A stretch of 64,000 bases of DNA from Earliella scabrosa (taxonomy: Eukaryota > Basidiomycota > Agaricomycetes > Polyporales > Polyporaceae), in assembly GCA_022605405.1 (NCBI GenBank), contig JABYQQ010000021.1:496001-560000 (forward strand), read 5' to 3'. This document shows positions 23,921 through 34,200 of the stretch, piece by piece. The position numbers were made by a program, and so were the translations under genes. Below the pieces are notes generated by a model, which was not told where the DNA came from, did no database searches, and saw only the letters and a list, made by a program, of their open reading frames with translations. Position 1 is the stretch's first letter; every line of letters starts with the position of its first letter.

Positions 23921-25335
23921 GCAGCGAACGCTCTTCCGTCCGTTGGAGGTCGTCAGGACCTTCTGCCCCCTCTCTCGTCCATCCTCCTGCCCGTGCTCGG
24001 CGATATATCCTTGTGTAGATCTTTCCACTGTGGAGTCTTGGTTGTTGGATTTCGTTGGATACTAGCATTCTAATCTGTAGGAGGAGTCGTAATATACCCT
24101 GTATTTGAGCCAGACTGCAGATCCACAGTCGTGAGCGGCGCCGAGGCTAAGCAGAACTATGGGAACTTGCGCACTTGTTAGCCATGCAGGTATGGTGCGC
24201 GGTCCTAGATGGAAGAGACGCACACTAGGACTGTGCATTCCCATCACCCTAGCTTGCTAAATATCAACTGGCAGGTATCGCCGGTGTGTGTGCCACGACG
24301 AGACTGAATGCACCACTATTACATACTCATTGAGTTTCTGGTGACGATGTCCCCCGGCATGATCTAGGGACGCTCGTCTGGCTCTTGTAAGACTTCTAGC
24401 ACGGTAGATCTGTCTCTTCCCTCTTGCCCCTACCTTGTCGTCGCTCGAGCCTCAGCGATGGGATGTCTTGCATGCGACTCTTGGTAGTTGGAAGTCCGCA
24501 ACCAGGTAGGTGGACGCTGATGTTCGAGTATGGCGCGGCCACTGATATACATACCGCTACAGCCTCGAGTTGCAACAGGCTCGTGTGTGGATCGCAACTA
24601 TGCATCTCCCGAATCGTCGCATCCCGCTAGTCGTAGACGTAACGGGGACTGAGTGTCATCATTTCACGTTCCACGGACGTCTACATTGGCTGTTTCAGTA
24701 TTTACCCAGGTGCGCTTTCCTGTCTGTCGTTTCGTCGAGCTGGACGGTTCCGTCTTGAGGGTACTGAGGAGAGCTTCGTACGTGAAGGGCGATGAGCGGA
24801 GGGATCCGGAAGAACGCTTGCGTAGCCTCACGGCATCTTAAGCTTGGACAAGAAGTCCATTGCGGTGCGATTAGCCCCGCGCATTGGACTCGAGCTCGTT
24901 TCGTCTTCGGAGACATCTTGGAGTCCCGGCGGCCATGATCCTTGGTGCTGCCTGGCGAGAAATGATGCGCCCACAGCGAGCAAACGCTCGCAGGGATTGT
25001 CGTCGTTGCGATCGATCCTGCGTGGAAACAGGTGGGCGGTGAAGACAAAGCGCTGGGAACCTCGAGGGTACACGAACGGGGATTCTAACCTAGACCTATG
25101 GGGAGATGCTTCTGCAGGGCCTTGTGGGCTGATTGTCAGATACCTCGTGCGCTCAACGTGGGCTGATAGCATCGGGCGCACGGACACGTAGGAGGGGCTT
25201 AATATGGCCTATGTTGCGATAGCTGCGCTGCGGCGGACTCGGGTGCATCATCGTCGACGTCGCAGCAACGGACATGGACGGAGCGGGCGGCTTTGGGCTC
25301 TCTGCCGAGCCGCGCGACGCGTACGCCATCCCGAT

Positions 25336-25342
25336 TGACTCA
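25336..25342. promoter_or_regulatory. AP-1 site (TGACTCA)
   Basis: A perfect TGACTCA heptamer lies 285 bp upstream of the bZIP gene's ATG. This is the classic binding sequence of AP-1/Gcn4-type bZIP dimers. Confidence 0.45.
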
Positions 25343-25542
25343 TGTAAGCGGGCCCGCAGCCGTGGGGTTAGGTGCATGACGCTTATCGCACCAGTTTTCA
25401 TTGAAACCCAGAAAGCCCACGCCTTCAGGCGTATCAGCGGAGTATGAAACGAGGCAAGGGACGACAATCAAGAAACACGCCTCAATCAAACTCAGCCCCG
25501 GGGAAATGATTCGATTCTGGACCATTCTGCGGGCACAGCGGC

Positions 25543-25550
25543 TTACGTCA
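25543..25550. promoter_or_regulatory. CRE-like bZIP site (TTACGTCA)
   Basis: TTACGTCA, which reads TGACGTAA on the other strand, lies 77 bp upstream of the bZIP ATG. It is a half-CRE element recognised by ATF/CREB and Yap-related bZIP proteins. Confidence 0.45.
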
Positions 25551-25626
25551 GCGGCAGAGACGCGGGGTGAAGTGGACGAAAGCTTGTTGAAAAGAGCTTG
25601 CTCTCTATCCACCGCCCTCGCCCGCC

Positions 25627-27760
25627 ATGCTGACCGACAATCCCGTCCAACACGCCTTCTCGTCCTACAACCCCTCCTTCGAGGAGTACTTCAACATGGA
25701 CCTCTTCGCAGGTCCCTCCAACCCCGCCCCAGGCTCGAGTGGCTCGTCTCCCCGCTCGTCGCCCTCCAACTCTCTCTCTGTTCTTCCTCAGACTCCCCCC
25801 GACGCATTTGCGCTCAACGACATGTTCTCCCCCAGCCCCTTCTTCTCCATCACCCAGGAGGAGGACCCGGCATCCAAGCTGAGCTCCTTCGTCCCCCCCG
25901 CCACCACTGCAGCTGGATACGACTTCCTCGCGTCGTATTCCCAACTCACCCAGATGAGCAGCCCCGAGTCTTCGGGCTCTGGTTCTGGCTCTGGCGGGTT
26001 CTCATCGTCCGGTGACTCGCCGGGGAGCATAGACCCGCAGCTCATGCACACCCCTGCGGCTTCAAAGGCCGCAAGCGAGTTCGACGAGGAGGAGGAGGGA
26101 GACGACGAAGATTTCGGTCACGATATCGATGACCTGCAGTCTATTCCTGAAGACCACGTTCTTCCGCCCATGAAGGTGGGTGGGAAGGGCAAGGCAAACA
26201 GGAAGGGCACCGTCCGCGACGGTGGCATCGTCAAACGGTCAGCTGGCGTCGACAAGAAGGAGAACAAGCAGCCGTCAGGCATGCTCTCGACCACCTCCAT
26301 TGACCCAGATGACTGGCGGCCCACGCCTGAGGAGTATAAGAAGATGTCCTCCAAGGAGAAGCGGCAGCTCCGCAACAAGATTAGCGCGCGCAACTTCCGC
26401 GTCCGGCGAAAGGGTGGGTCTCAGTCCCTTTCTCGTCTCCACAGCCCCGTTCTGGACGCTGACAACGTGTGCAGAGTACATCACCACTCTCGAGGGCGAT
26501 ATCGCAGACCGTGACAGGCTCATCGATGCGATCCGCACCGAACTCGGCAGCATGAAGAGCGAGAACGTGGCCTTGCGCCAGGAGATCGACGCGCTCAAGA
26601 AGGCGCTTCTCGAGGGTCGCGGCCGTCCCGACACACCTGTTCTCCCACCTCCTGCTCCTTTACCTCCCGTCTCCGCTGCTGCTCGTGCTTCCGCCTCCTC
26701 CCCCGCCCCTGCCGGTGCTCCGCGGAGCCCGCTCCTTACTCCCAACACCCAAAAGGATCTCCCCACGTCACCTCGTCTCGGTGCCCGTGGCTTCTGGGGC
26801 GGTGCGTCGCACGGGATGGGCGGCTTTGGCAGCATCACTCCCGTTCACACCACCCTCGTTCCCGAATGGAGTACCATGCTCAATGGCAAGGGGGCACCTG
26901 GCCGCAAGAGCCCCGCTCTGCAGGAGAACATCAACCCGAACCTCAACCCGAACCTCAATGGTACCGCGGCGGCGCTGGCCTCCCTTCTCAACGGTCGCAA
27001 CGAAGAGAAGCCCAAGGAACAGCCGAATCCGCTGGCCGGCTTCGACGCCTTCGTGGACACGAATATCTTCACCCTCAAGTCTATGGATGCGTATGTGTTC
27101 ACATGATTTGTCAGATTGACTCTTCGGTCGGTGCTAATGCATACCCCACATAGCTACCGGATGCATCTCTGGGGCAAGATGGCACAGCAACAAGCTGCGC
27201 AGCGCCAGAACCAGGCTGCGAGCCAGAGCCCATCGCCGCCATCGGCTACCAGCGGCCTGGCCAGCAATGTTCGTCCGCATTTCTTCAACAAGAGCTCGAC
27301 GCTCTCTGCTCTGCTGTCTGGCAAGGCCGCCTCTTCCTCCGCGCCTTCCACTTCCCAGCTCCTTACTCCCTACCCGTCTACCTCTATTCATCTGGGCGCC
27401 TCTGCCAAGGCCGACACGCCTACCGCCCAGCAGGCTATGCTTGCCAACATCGCCTCACAAACTCTGTTCAGCAAGCTCGGTGGTGCATTCTGGGACGCGT
27501 TTGCCCGCCCATCCGGCTCGCATGGTGCCAACGGTGCGAAGCAAGAGTGGGACGCCGACAAGGTCCGGCGCGTCATGGAGGGCACGGCCGTCGTGCGCGT
27601 CGTCGACGTTGAGCCTCAACCCGCGCCGCGTGCGCCGACCGCGCTTGCGGCGCAGAAGCAGGAGAAGGACTGCTGCAAGGCGTGCCACGGTGTCGTCACC
27701 GACCTGCTCGCCGAGAGCATGGCCAGCTTGACCATCAGCAAGAAGCAGGCGTCGGCTTGA
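25627..27760 (+). CDS. bZIP transcription factor
   Basis: Three exons (25627-26413, 26475-27090, 27154-27760) give 669 residues. The basic region KEKRQLRNKISARNFRVRRK (about 243-262) holds the N-x-x-A-R-x-F/x-R DNA-contact pattern. It is followed directly by a leucine zipper starting at EYITTLEGDI, with heptad hydrophobics over about 40 residues. The first intron falls exactly between basic region and zipper. The N-terminus is acidic and Ser/Pro-rich, a likely activation region. The C-terminus has Ala/Ser/Pro-rich sequence and a terminal CCKAC cluster near a hydrophobic stretch (VVTDLLAESMASLTI). The basic region resembles that of the uncharacterised 'SKEKRQLRNKxSARxFRxRRKEY' fungal bZIP group. 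Target genes are unknown. Two bZIP sites in its upstream region suggest self-regulation. Confidence 0.9.
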
Positions 27761-28739
27761 GAACGCTTCTCCGTCCCCCCCTTTTCGCCCGCAGAGCATT
27801 GAGGGCGAGATCGCTGCTGCGCGCAGCGGGAAAAGCCTCGAGGCGATGTCCGAAACAGAACAATCGAAGACGAAGTAGTGTTGCCCCCCTTTCATTCGCG
27901 ATCATGTCGCCTGCTCGTGCCGGCGAATCCACCCTCGTTATTGTCCATAGTCTCCTCTCTCCTTCCGCCTCCGCCTCTCTCGTAAATATTGGCCTGTTTA
28001 ATCGCCGTATCCCATAGTAGTACATGCCCTCCGTCTCGTTCGAGTTCTCCCCTCCCTCCCTCTGGACTTCCTGAAGAACGTCAACCCCCGCTCTCGACCA
28101 GCCTGATTGCCCGAACTGTTCCCGCCGGTTCCCCCGCCCGAGCATCCGTTTCGAGTTTCTACTTCGCTGTCTTATATGCCAACAGTCCTCGTTAGTCCAC
28201 GGCCGTCTGCGTGTTGCCCAATCGCAACTGACGTGTGCCTCGCGCGCATGTCGTTCGTACGGGCGCATCTTGCGAGCATGGTCGTGCCCTTGTACATATC
28301 AGTCGTCGCTCTGTCGTCACCACCAACCCCCCACCCCTCTCTTTCCTGGTCTCGTCGTCCCGGAACTGTCGAATAGCCGAAATACCTCCTGTATGAGTAG
28401 TTGCTTTGTCGCTGAATCATAGATTGTTTGCATCGTATCCGAGCCTCTTGGACGAGCTTCCTCTTGGGCGGTAAGGGAAGTACGGTGCGCCCCGAGCGCT
28501 TCGCGACTTGTCTGCGTGTGCACTGACCCGGACTTGACTAAGTACTCCTCTTGCTCGCAGATATCTGCACGTCCATGACGGACATCATGCATCAGCACAA
28601 AGGCGACGGTGCACCCGGAGTCTGTGCCTTGAAGGGTATCCTCGACTTCAACTTGCCCTATGGCACGACTACTCCGCTGGGGAAAAGAGATTGATGCAAG
28701 TTCGAGCTAGGCGGACGGTGTTATTCAGAGTCGGACCGA
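27761..28739. other. intergenic stretch
   Basis: The 3' UTR of the bZIP gene occupies the start. The rest shows no gene, no repeat and no RNA gene that I can support. Confidence 0.45.
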
Positions 28740-29220
28740 CGGTGCTCGTTGACTAGTCAAGAGGAAGACCATAGGCCGTGCTAGGCAACCCGAGGCTCCG
28801 ACTCGGGCGTTGGGTATGGAGCCAAACAAGAGAATAAGTGGCTCCACCAAAAAAAAACAAAAAAAGAGAATAAGTGGTAAGCAAGCGCTTTTCCGCACCA
28901 AGCGACTCGGACGCAGCGTCTGGCAGGCGACCGTCAGCTTGATCCACTAGACACCATCCACAGATTGCCGGCGGAATCGATGTTGTAGGATTGCACCATG
29001 TCTTCAAGAATCTACGCCCTCGGATCGAACCCGCACGCACCACCAGGCTTGTCATCCTCGTGAACCGGCCGGGCTGAGTTCGTCAACGATGCATCCGGTA
29101 CCGGTGACCGGTCAATAGGATGCGTCGGACTGGGTTGAAGCCTACTCGTACATGTAGCGTGGGCACGGCAATGGACATCCAGTGCCAGTCGCCAGTGAGT
29201 ATTGATCATACGCACGTAAT
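28740..29220 (+). pseudogene. probable relic of the CFT1 5' region
   Basis: Patches of this stretch match the start of the intact CFT1 gene 2.3 kb downstream, in the same order. GTATGGAGCCAAACAAGAGA (28814-28833) recurs exactly at about 31061-31080, upstream of the CFT1 ATG. GGCTTGTCATCCTCGTGAAC matches GGCTCGTCGTCCTCGCAAAC in CFT1 exon 1, followed in both by CGGCCGG. GTGGGCACGG matches ATGGGCACGG further on. There is no open frame, and the start codon region has decayed. It may be the 5' remnant of the duplicate whose 3' part lies at 39.5-41.5 kb. Confidence 0.5.
28828..28877. repeat. 14-bp direct repeat flanking an A-rich insert
   Basis: AAGAGAATAAGTGG occurs at 28828-28841 and again at 28864-28877. 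Between the copies lies a 22-nt piece: CTCCACC followed by an A-rich run. The layout resembles a tiny poly(A)-tailed insertion with a target-site duplication. Confidence 0.6.
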
Positions 29221-29928
29221 TGCTGACAACTTTGATAGAAGGCTCACGGTTTCAGCAAGCGAGGTCCATGTAAACGTTGGCCCCATGTGCGCGACTCTCA
29301 TCGACTATGTAGTGGCTTAGCGTTTATCGACCCATCGGTGAACCCTGCGCCACGGCGCTCGGACTCACTCTGCCATCTGCATCCGATTGTATAACAACGT
29401 GAATTGAGTACCATTCAGCGGACCGTAGTCTTACTCATACTCACGTTGAAACTGACCTCCGATATGTCAGCCAACTTGGATGGACTGGCATGCAGTAGGT
29501 GATGGGGCCCGCAGCTGTGTGGAGCCTCAGAACCATCAAGCCAATTTTGAGTTCGCAAAGCCTGTATGGGCATTGTGTTCTGCTATTACAGGTTCGTGTC
29601 GTGTTCAGCAGCGGCTGTTGTGGTTGGTAGTTGACAGTTGAGCGTTTCGATCCAACAGAATCGTCAAGTGCTCACCCAGGACGGGGAATCGTCGGGAGCG
29701 TTTCCTTTCCTGCCGTGGTGGGCCGCAGAAAGACGAACGGCCTGTCTCACCATAGGGCGTCTTGAAACCAATTACCGATACCCCAAACTTGGTGATACAA
29801 GCGGAAGCGTCTCTTGGGGCTCCAACGACTAGGGACGACTCGGAGAGAGTGGTACATATGCTACCTGGTACTCCTCCAGTGCATGACTCGGAGTCTGGCT
29901 TCCCTTGCTCACCCCTCCGTCTCATACA
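29221..29928. other. intergenic stretch
   Basis: This lies between the putative CFT1 5' relic and the methyltransferase gene. No supported gene or repeat is seen; the last part should hold the promoter of the downstream gene. Confidence 0.45.
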
Positions 29929-30746
29929 ATGTCCGCCGAGCTCCTTATCAAAGCGCTGCTTTTGTTGTGTCTTGCGGTGAATACATACCGCGGCATGACT
30001 TCCCCAACCCGTACACCTCGCATGGACGAGCAAAAACGGGCCTCCATACCAGACTTTCTTGCCCACATGCCTGAGCTGCAGAAGTTTGGAATATGGACGA
30101 CGAAGGTGCGTCGTACCCGTCCTCTCAAATATCCTCTCCCTTCAACCGATTGTTCCCTGTATGTTGACATCGTCAACGCTAGGCCACATTCTGTGCTGTC
30201 GCTCTAGCCGAGTTCGTCTTCCTCATGGGGCAACAGCTCCCGGAAACCACAGGCTTCCCTCACATCCTCGCCGCTAGATTCCCCAGTTACCCAACGAGCG
30301 TATGGACCCCATCGACGCGCCTCACCCTGGCGGCAGCCATAGGCTGTCTGTTAGGCACCTTGGGCGGTAGCATCCGCGTCTGGTGTCACTCCACTCTGGG
30401 CCCCTTCTTCACCTGGAGCGTCGCGCTCCGCGACGGACACAAGCTGGTCACTTCCGGTCCGTACCAATTTGTGCGGCATCCGAGCTATACCGGGTGGTAC
30501 TGCATTTTCACCGGCAACCTCCTCCTGATCTACACCAGCGGCTCGTTCTTTGTCGAGTCGGGGCTCCTGGGCACGGTCCTGGGCAAGGTGGTCGCGGCGT
30601 ATGTGACAGTGTTTATGGGCTGGACCTGTGCGGGGGCGCTGCAGAGAACGAGGACGGAGGATGAGATGCTGAGGAGGGAGTTTGGGCAGGAGTGGGACAG
30701 GTGGGCGCGGAAGACGCGGTATCGGTTGTTTCCTGGTGTTGATTGA
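29929..30746 (+). CDS. isoprenylcysteine carboxyl methyltransferase-like membrane protein
   Basis: Two exons (29929-30105, 30183-30746) join in phase 0 to 246 residues. The family signature is clear near the C-terminal half: GHKLVTSGPYQFVRHPSYTG, the S-adenosylmethionine-binding RHPxYxG motif, followed by a membrane hairpin and a conserved tail (EDEMLRREFGQEWDRWARKTRYRLFP). The N-terminus is a membrane segment (LLIKALLLLCLAV), with two more hydrophobic segments in the middle. ICMT enzymes methylate the C-terminal prenylcysteine of CaaX proteins, such as Ras and fungal pheromones, at the ER. Basidiomycetes carry several divergent ICMT-like paralogues, so this copy need not be the main STE14 enzyme. 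Confidence 0.85.
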
Positions 30747-31200
30747 TCATGCAGCTTGGTATTTAGTGGTACCTACGAGTCCGCCTTACCTTGACAGAGA
30801 CTGGGCGCGAGTAGACCATGAACGAAGAAGCAATAGCTCTGGAGGGGGTTGTAGTAGTAGTAGTAGTAGATTTGGCCTGGCGTGGCTAGTTTCGTCAATT
30901 GTCCAGAACGGTCCAAGTACTACCTTGACATGCCTGTTATGGAGTAGCAAGTACGGTATCAAACAGTTCACTTATAGCTCCTGAACACGTATATACCTCA
31001 TGTTCAGTCAAAGGCAAGACGTTCCGAGCCACGGGTGTTCATAAGCGCGGGTACCGGCGTTGAGTATGGAGCCAAACAAGAGACAACAATAGAAGCCTCC
31101 AGCGCTTGTTGACGATTCCGACGTTGGCGACGTCTGCAGCAACGAGCCACACCCACATTTCGCCTGCGTTCGGTGAGGTTGCAGAAGGTGCTTACAGAGG
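30747..31200. other. intergenic stretch with a short GTA microsatellite
   Basis: A run of TAG/GTA triplets (about six units) lies at 30850-30869. The segment at about 31058-31085 repeats sequence found near 28811. The rest is the CFT1 promoter and 5' leader, without an evident TATA box. Confidence 0.55.
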
Positions 31201-34200
31201 ATGCATGCTCTACGACAGGAAATACTGCCTCCCAGCGGCATAGAATTTGCGGCATGTCTCAAGTTCACGCCGTCAACGCTCTCCGACGCGGGCTCGTCGT
31301 CCTCGCAAACCGGCCGGACGCTCTTCAACGTCGTAGTGGCGCGTTCCAGCCTCCTTCGCATCTTCGAAGTCAGAGAGGAGCCGGCGCCGGTGTCGGCGCA
31401 GAAGGAGGAGGAGAAGGAGCGACGGGCCAGCGTGCGCAAGGGGACAGAGGCGGTCGAGGGCGAGGTTGAGATGGACGCGTCGGGAGAAGGGTTCGTGAAC
31501 ATGGGCACGGTCAAGGTGAATACGCTCCGGGTAACCAGTCTTTGTTGCGTTGGGACACAATGCCATTCCTCGTCTCCCCATCCTGACTGCGTGCGCAAGG
31601 CGTTGAGGACACTGTGCTGACCCCTGCCGTATTTGCTGCCCTCAGTCCACTGGTCAGAATGGCGTCTCTCATCCGCCAACGGTCAACCGTTTCTATCTTG
31701 TCCGTGAACACCGACTGCATGGCATGGTCACCGGCCTTGAGGCCGTCCGTACCGTGCATTCCTTGGAGGACAAGTTAGACAGGCTCCTAGTTTCGTTCAA
31801 GGATGCGAAGGTGCGCAAACACCCTGGACTTAATCATTGCACAGCTCTCACTCGCATGCACCATGATAGATCGCACTGCTCGAATGGTCGACTCCCATAC
31901 ACGATGTCATAACTGTTTCAATCCATACATACGAAAGGGCTCCTCAGCTGGTGCGCTCGAATTTGCATTCCTCACCTTGCCCTATTCTGATTACCAGTAG
32001 ATGACCCTCGACTCTTCTCTCTTCCGCTCCGACCTTCGCGTCGACCCGCTGTCACGCTGTGCCGCGCTCTCTCTTCCCAAAGACGCCATAGCGATTCTGC
32101 CGTTCTACCAGAGTCAGGCGGAGCTGGACTTGATGGAGCAGGAAACTAGTCAAGCTCGAGACGTGCCGTACTCTCCCAGCTTTATTCTGGATCTTGCCAA
32201 CGATGTCGACAAACGCATCCGCAATGTGATCGACTTTGCTTTCCTGCCTGGCTTTCACAACCCAACCATTGCGATCCTATGCCAATATCAGCAGACTTGG
32301 ACTGGGTACGTCAATTCCTCAATAACCTAGAGGCGTCTTGCTAATCCTAGCTTAGACGGCTGAAGGAATACAAGGACACCGTCGGTCTCTATATTTTCAC
32401 GCTGGACCTAATCACCAACAACTACCCCGTCATCACCGCTGTCGACGGGCTACCCTACGATTGTTTCTCGCTGACACCATGCTCCACCACTACCGGCGGT
32501 GTTGTGATCCTCGCCAGCAACTCGATCTTGTTCGTCGACCAATCCGGTCGTCGTATCATCCTCCCCGTCAATGGGTGGCCCCCTCGTACATCGGACTTGC
32601 CAATGCCCCAACTCACACCGCAGGAACAGGCGCGCGACTTGCGTTTAGAAGGGTCGCGCGTCTCGTTCGTTGACGAGCGCACGCTCTTCTTGTTCACGCC
32701 AGATGGCACGGTCTACCCCGTCGAGCTTGTGCAGGATGGCAGGAACGTGTCGCGGCTGACCATGTCTGCTGCCCTTGCACGCACGACGATTCCAGCTGTG
32801 GTGAAGAAGATGGGCGATGACCATATCTTCGTGGGCAGCATCGCAGGGCCGTCCGTGCTCCTCCGAACTACAAGAGTCGAGGAGGAGATTGTGGACGAGG
32901 ACGTGGAGATGGCGGAGGGGCCGGCGGCGGTCGTGGATACGTCGAATGCAATGGACGTGATTGATGACGACGAAGGTTAGTGACTGCGGGGTCGTGAGAG
33001 TAAGATACTGACTGGGTGTCTCAAGATCTGTATGGCCCATCCACAAACGCGGACCAGCCTGCTGCCAACGGAGCCACAAATGGAGTAAATGACTCCGTCA
33101 AGAAGCGCATTGTTGTCCACCTGTCTATTTGTGACGCCCTCCCTGCGCACGGTCCCATATCGGACATGGCTTTTGGTATCGCGCGAAATGGAGTTCGTAG
33201 TTCCCTTCTGTTGCGTAGCGTGCCCACTGACATCTCTGCAGGATCGACAGGTTCCTGAGCTTATAACCGCAACGGGCTCGGGCCATCTTGGCGCCTTCCA
33301 TCTCTTCCAGGTGTGTACTGCTTTCTGCACATTCTCCGTTGGCACTGAAATGTTACGCGCATACAGAGAGACATGCCTACACGTTCTAAACGGAAGCTGC
33401 ACCGTATCGGAGGTGGTCGCGGTATGTGGTCGCTACCGATCCGGCAGCCGGTAAAAGTCAGCGGCGGGACGCTTGAGAAGCCCTCAAGCCTGCTCCATGC
33501 CGAAAACGACACTGTCATCATCAGCACGGACGCAAATCCTTCGCCAGGTCTGTCCCGCATCGTGACACGCTCCTCGCAGTCAGACATCACCATCACTACG
33601 CGGATACCGGGAGTCACGTTGGGCGCTGCGCCGTTCTTCCAGGGGACGGCCATCATCCATGTCATGTTCAACGTGACCAACGTCATTAGGGTGCTTGAGC
33701 CCGGTAGGTTTGCACGTCGCGTTGTCGGGTCTATGCTAGCTGACGTTCCGCATAGATGGCGCTGAGAGACAAAGCATCAAAGATCTAGACGGCAACACAC
33801 CCAGACCCCGAATCAAGTCCTGCAGCATATGCGACCCGTTCATACTCATCATCCGCGAGGACGACACCATCGGTCTGTTCATAGGGGAGATAGAGCGAGG
33901 AAAGATCAGACGTAAAGACATGTCCCCGATGGGAGAGAAGGTACCTCACCAGTTATGGAGTTGTTGCCAGCTCTGATCAACATCATGCAGACGTCGAGGT
34001 ACCTTGCGGGATATTTCTATACCGACTCCAGCGGCCTTTTTCAGACGTTTGCAAACGAGAGCGCGCCTGCGGAGACGGCGACTTCTACTCTCCAAGGCGT
34101 CATGACCGCGGGAACCAAGAGCCAGTGGCTGGTGTTGGTGCGTCCGCAGGGCGTTGTGGAGGTGAGGACGGACCCTTCATGTCGACCTCGGCGACGGAAC

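Larger units (their letters stand above)
23921..25626. other. 1.7-kb stretch without a supported gene
   Basis: This lies downstream of the phosphatase gene and upstream of the bZIP gene. Overlapping frames on both strands near 24828-25191 have no recognisable protein. The last 300 bp carry bZIP-type binding sites, listed separately. Confidence 0.45.

Noticed and set aside
24828..25191. Overlapping 115-119 residue frames on both strands
   Set aside because: Both strands are open over the same bases and neither shows a domain, splice site or promoter.
29015..29045. GGTTCGATCC-like string on the minus strand, resembling a tRNA B box
   Set aside because: It lacks one base of the B-box consensus, there is no A box or cloverleaf at the right distance, and the stretch aligns with CFT1 exon 1.
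30850..30869. GTA/TAG triplet run as a possible functional repeat
   Set aside because: Six units in an intergenic stretch are within the range of ordinary microsatellites; listed only as part of the spacer.
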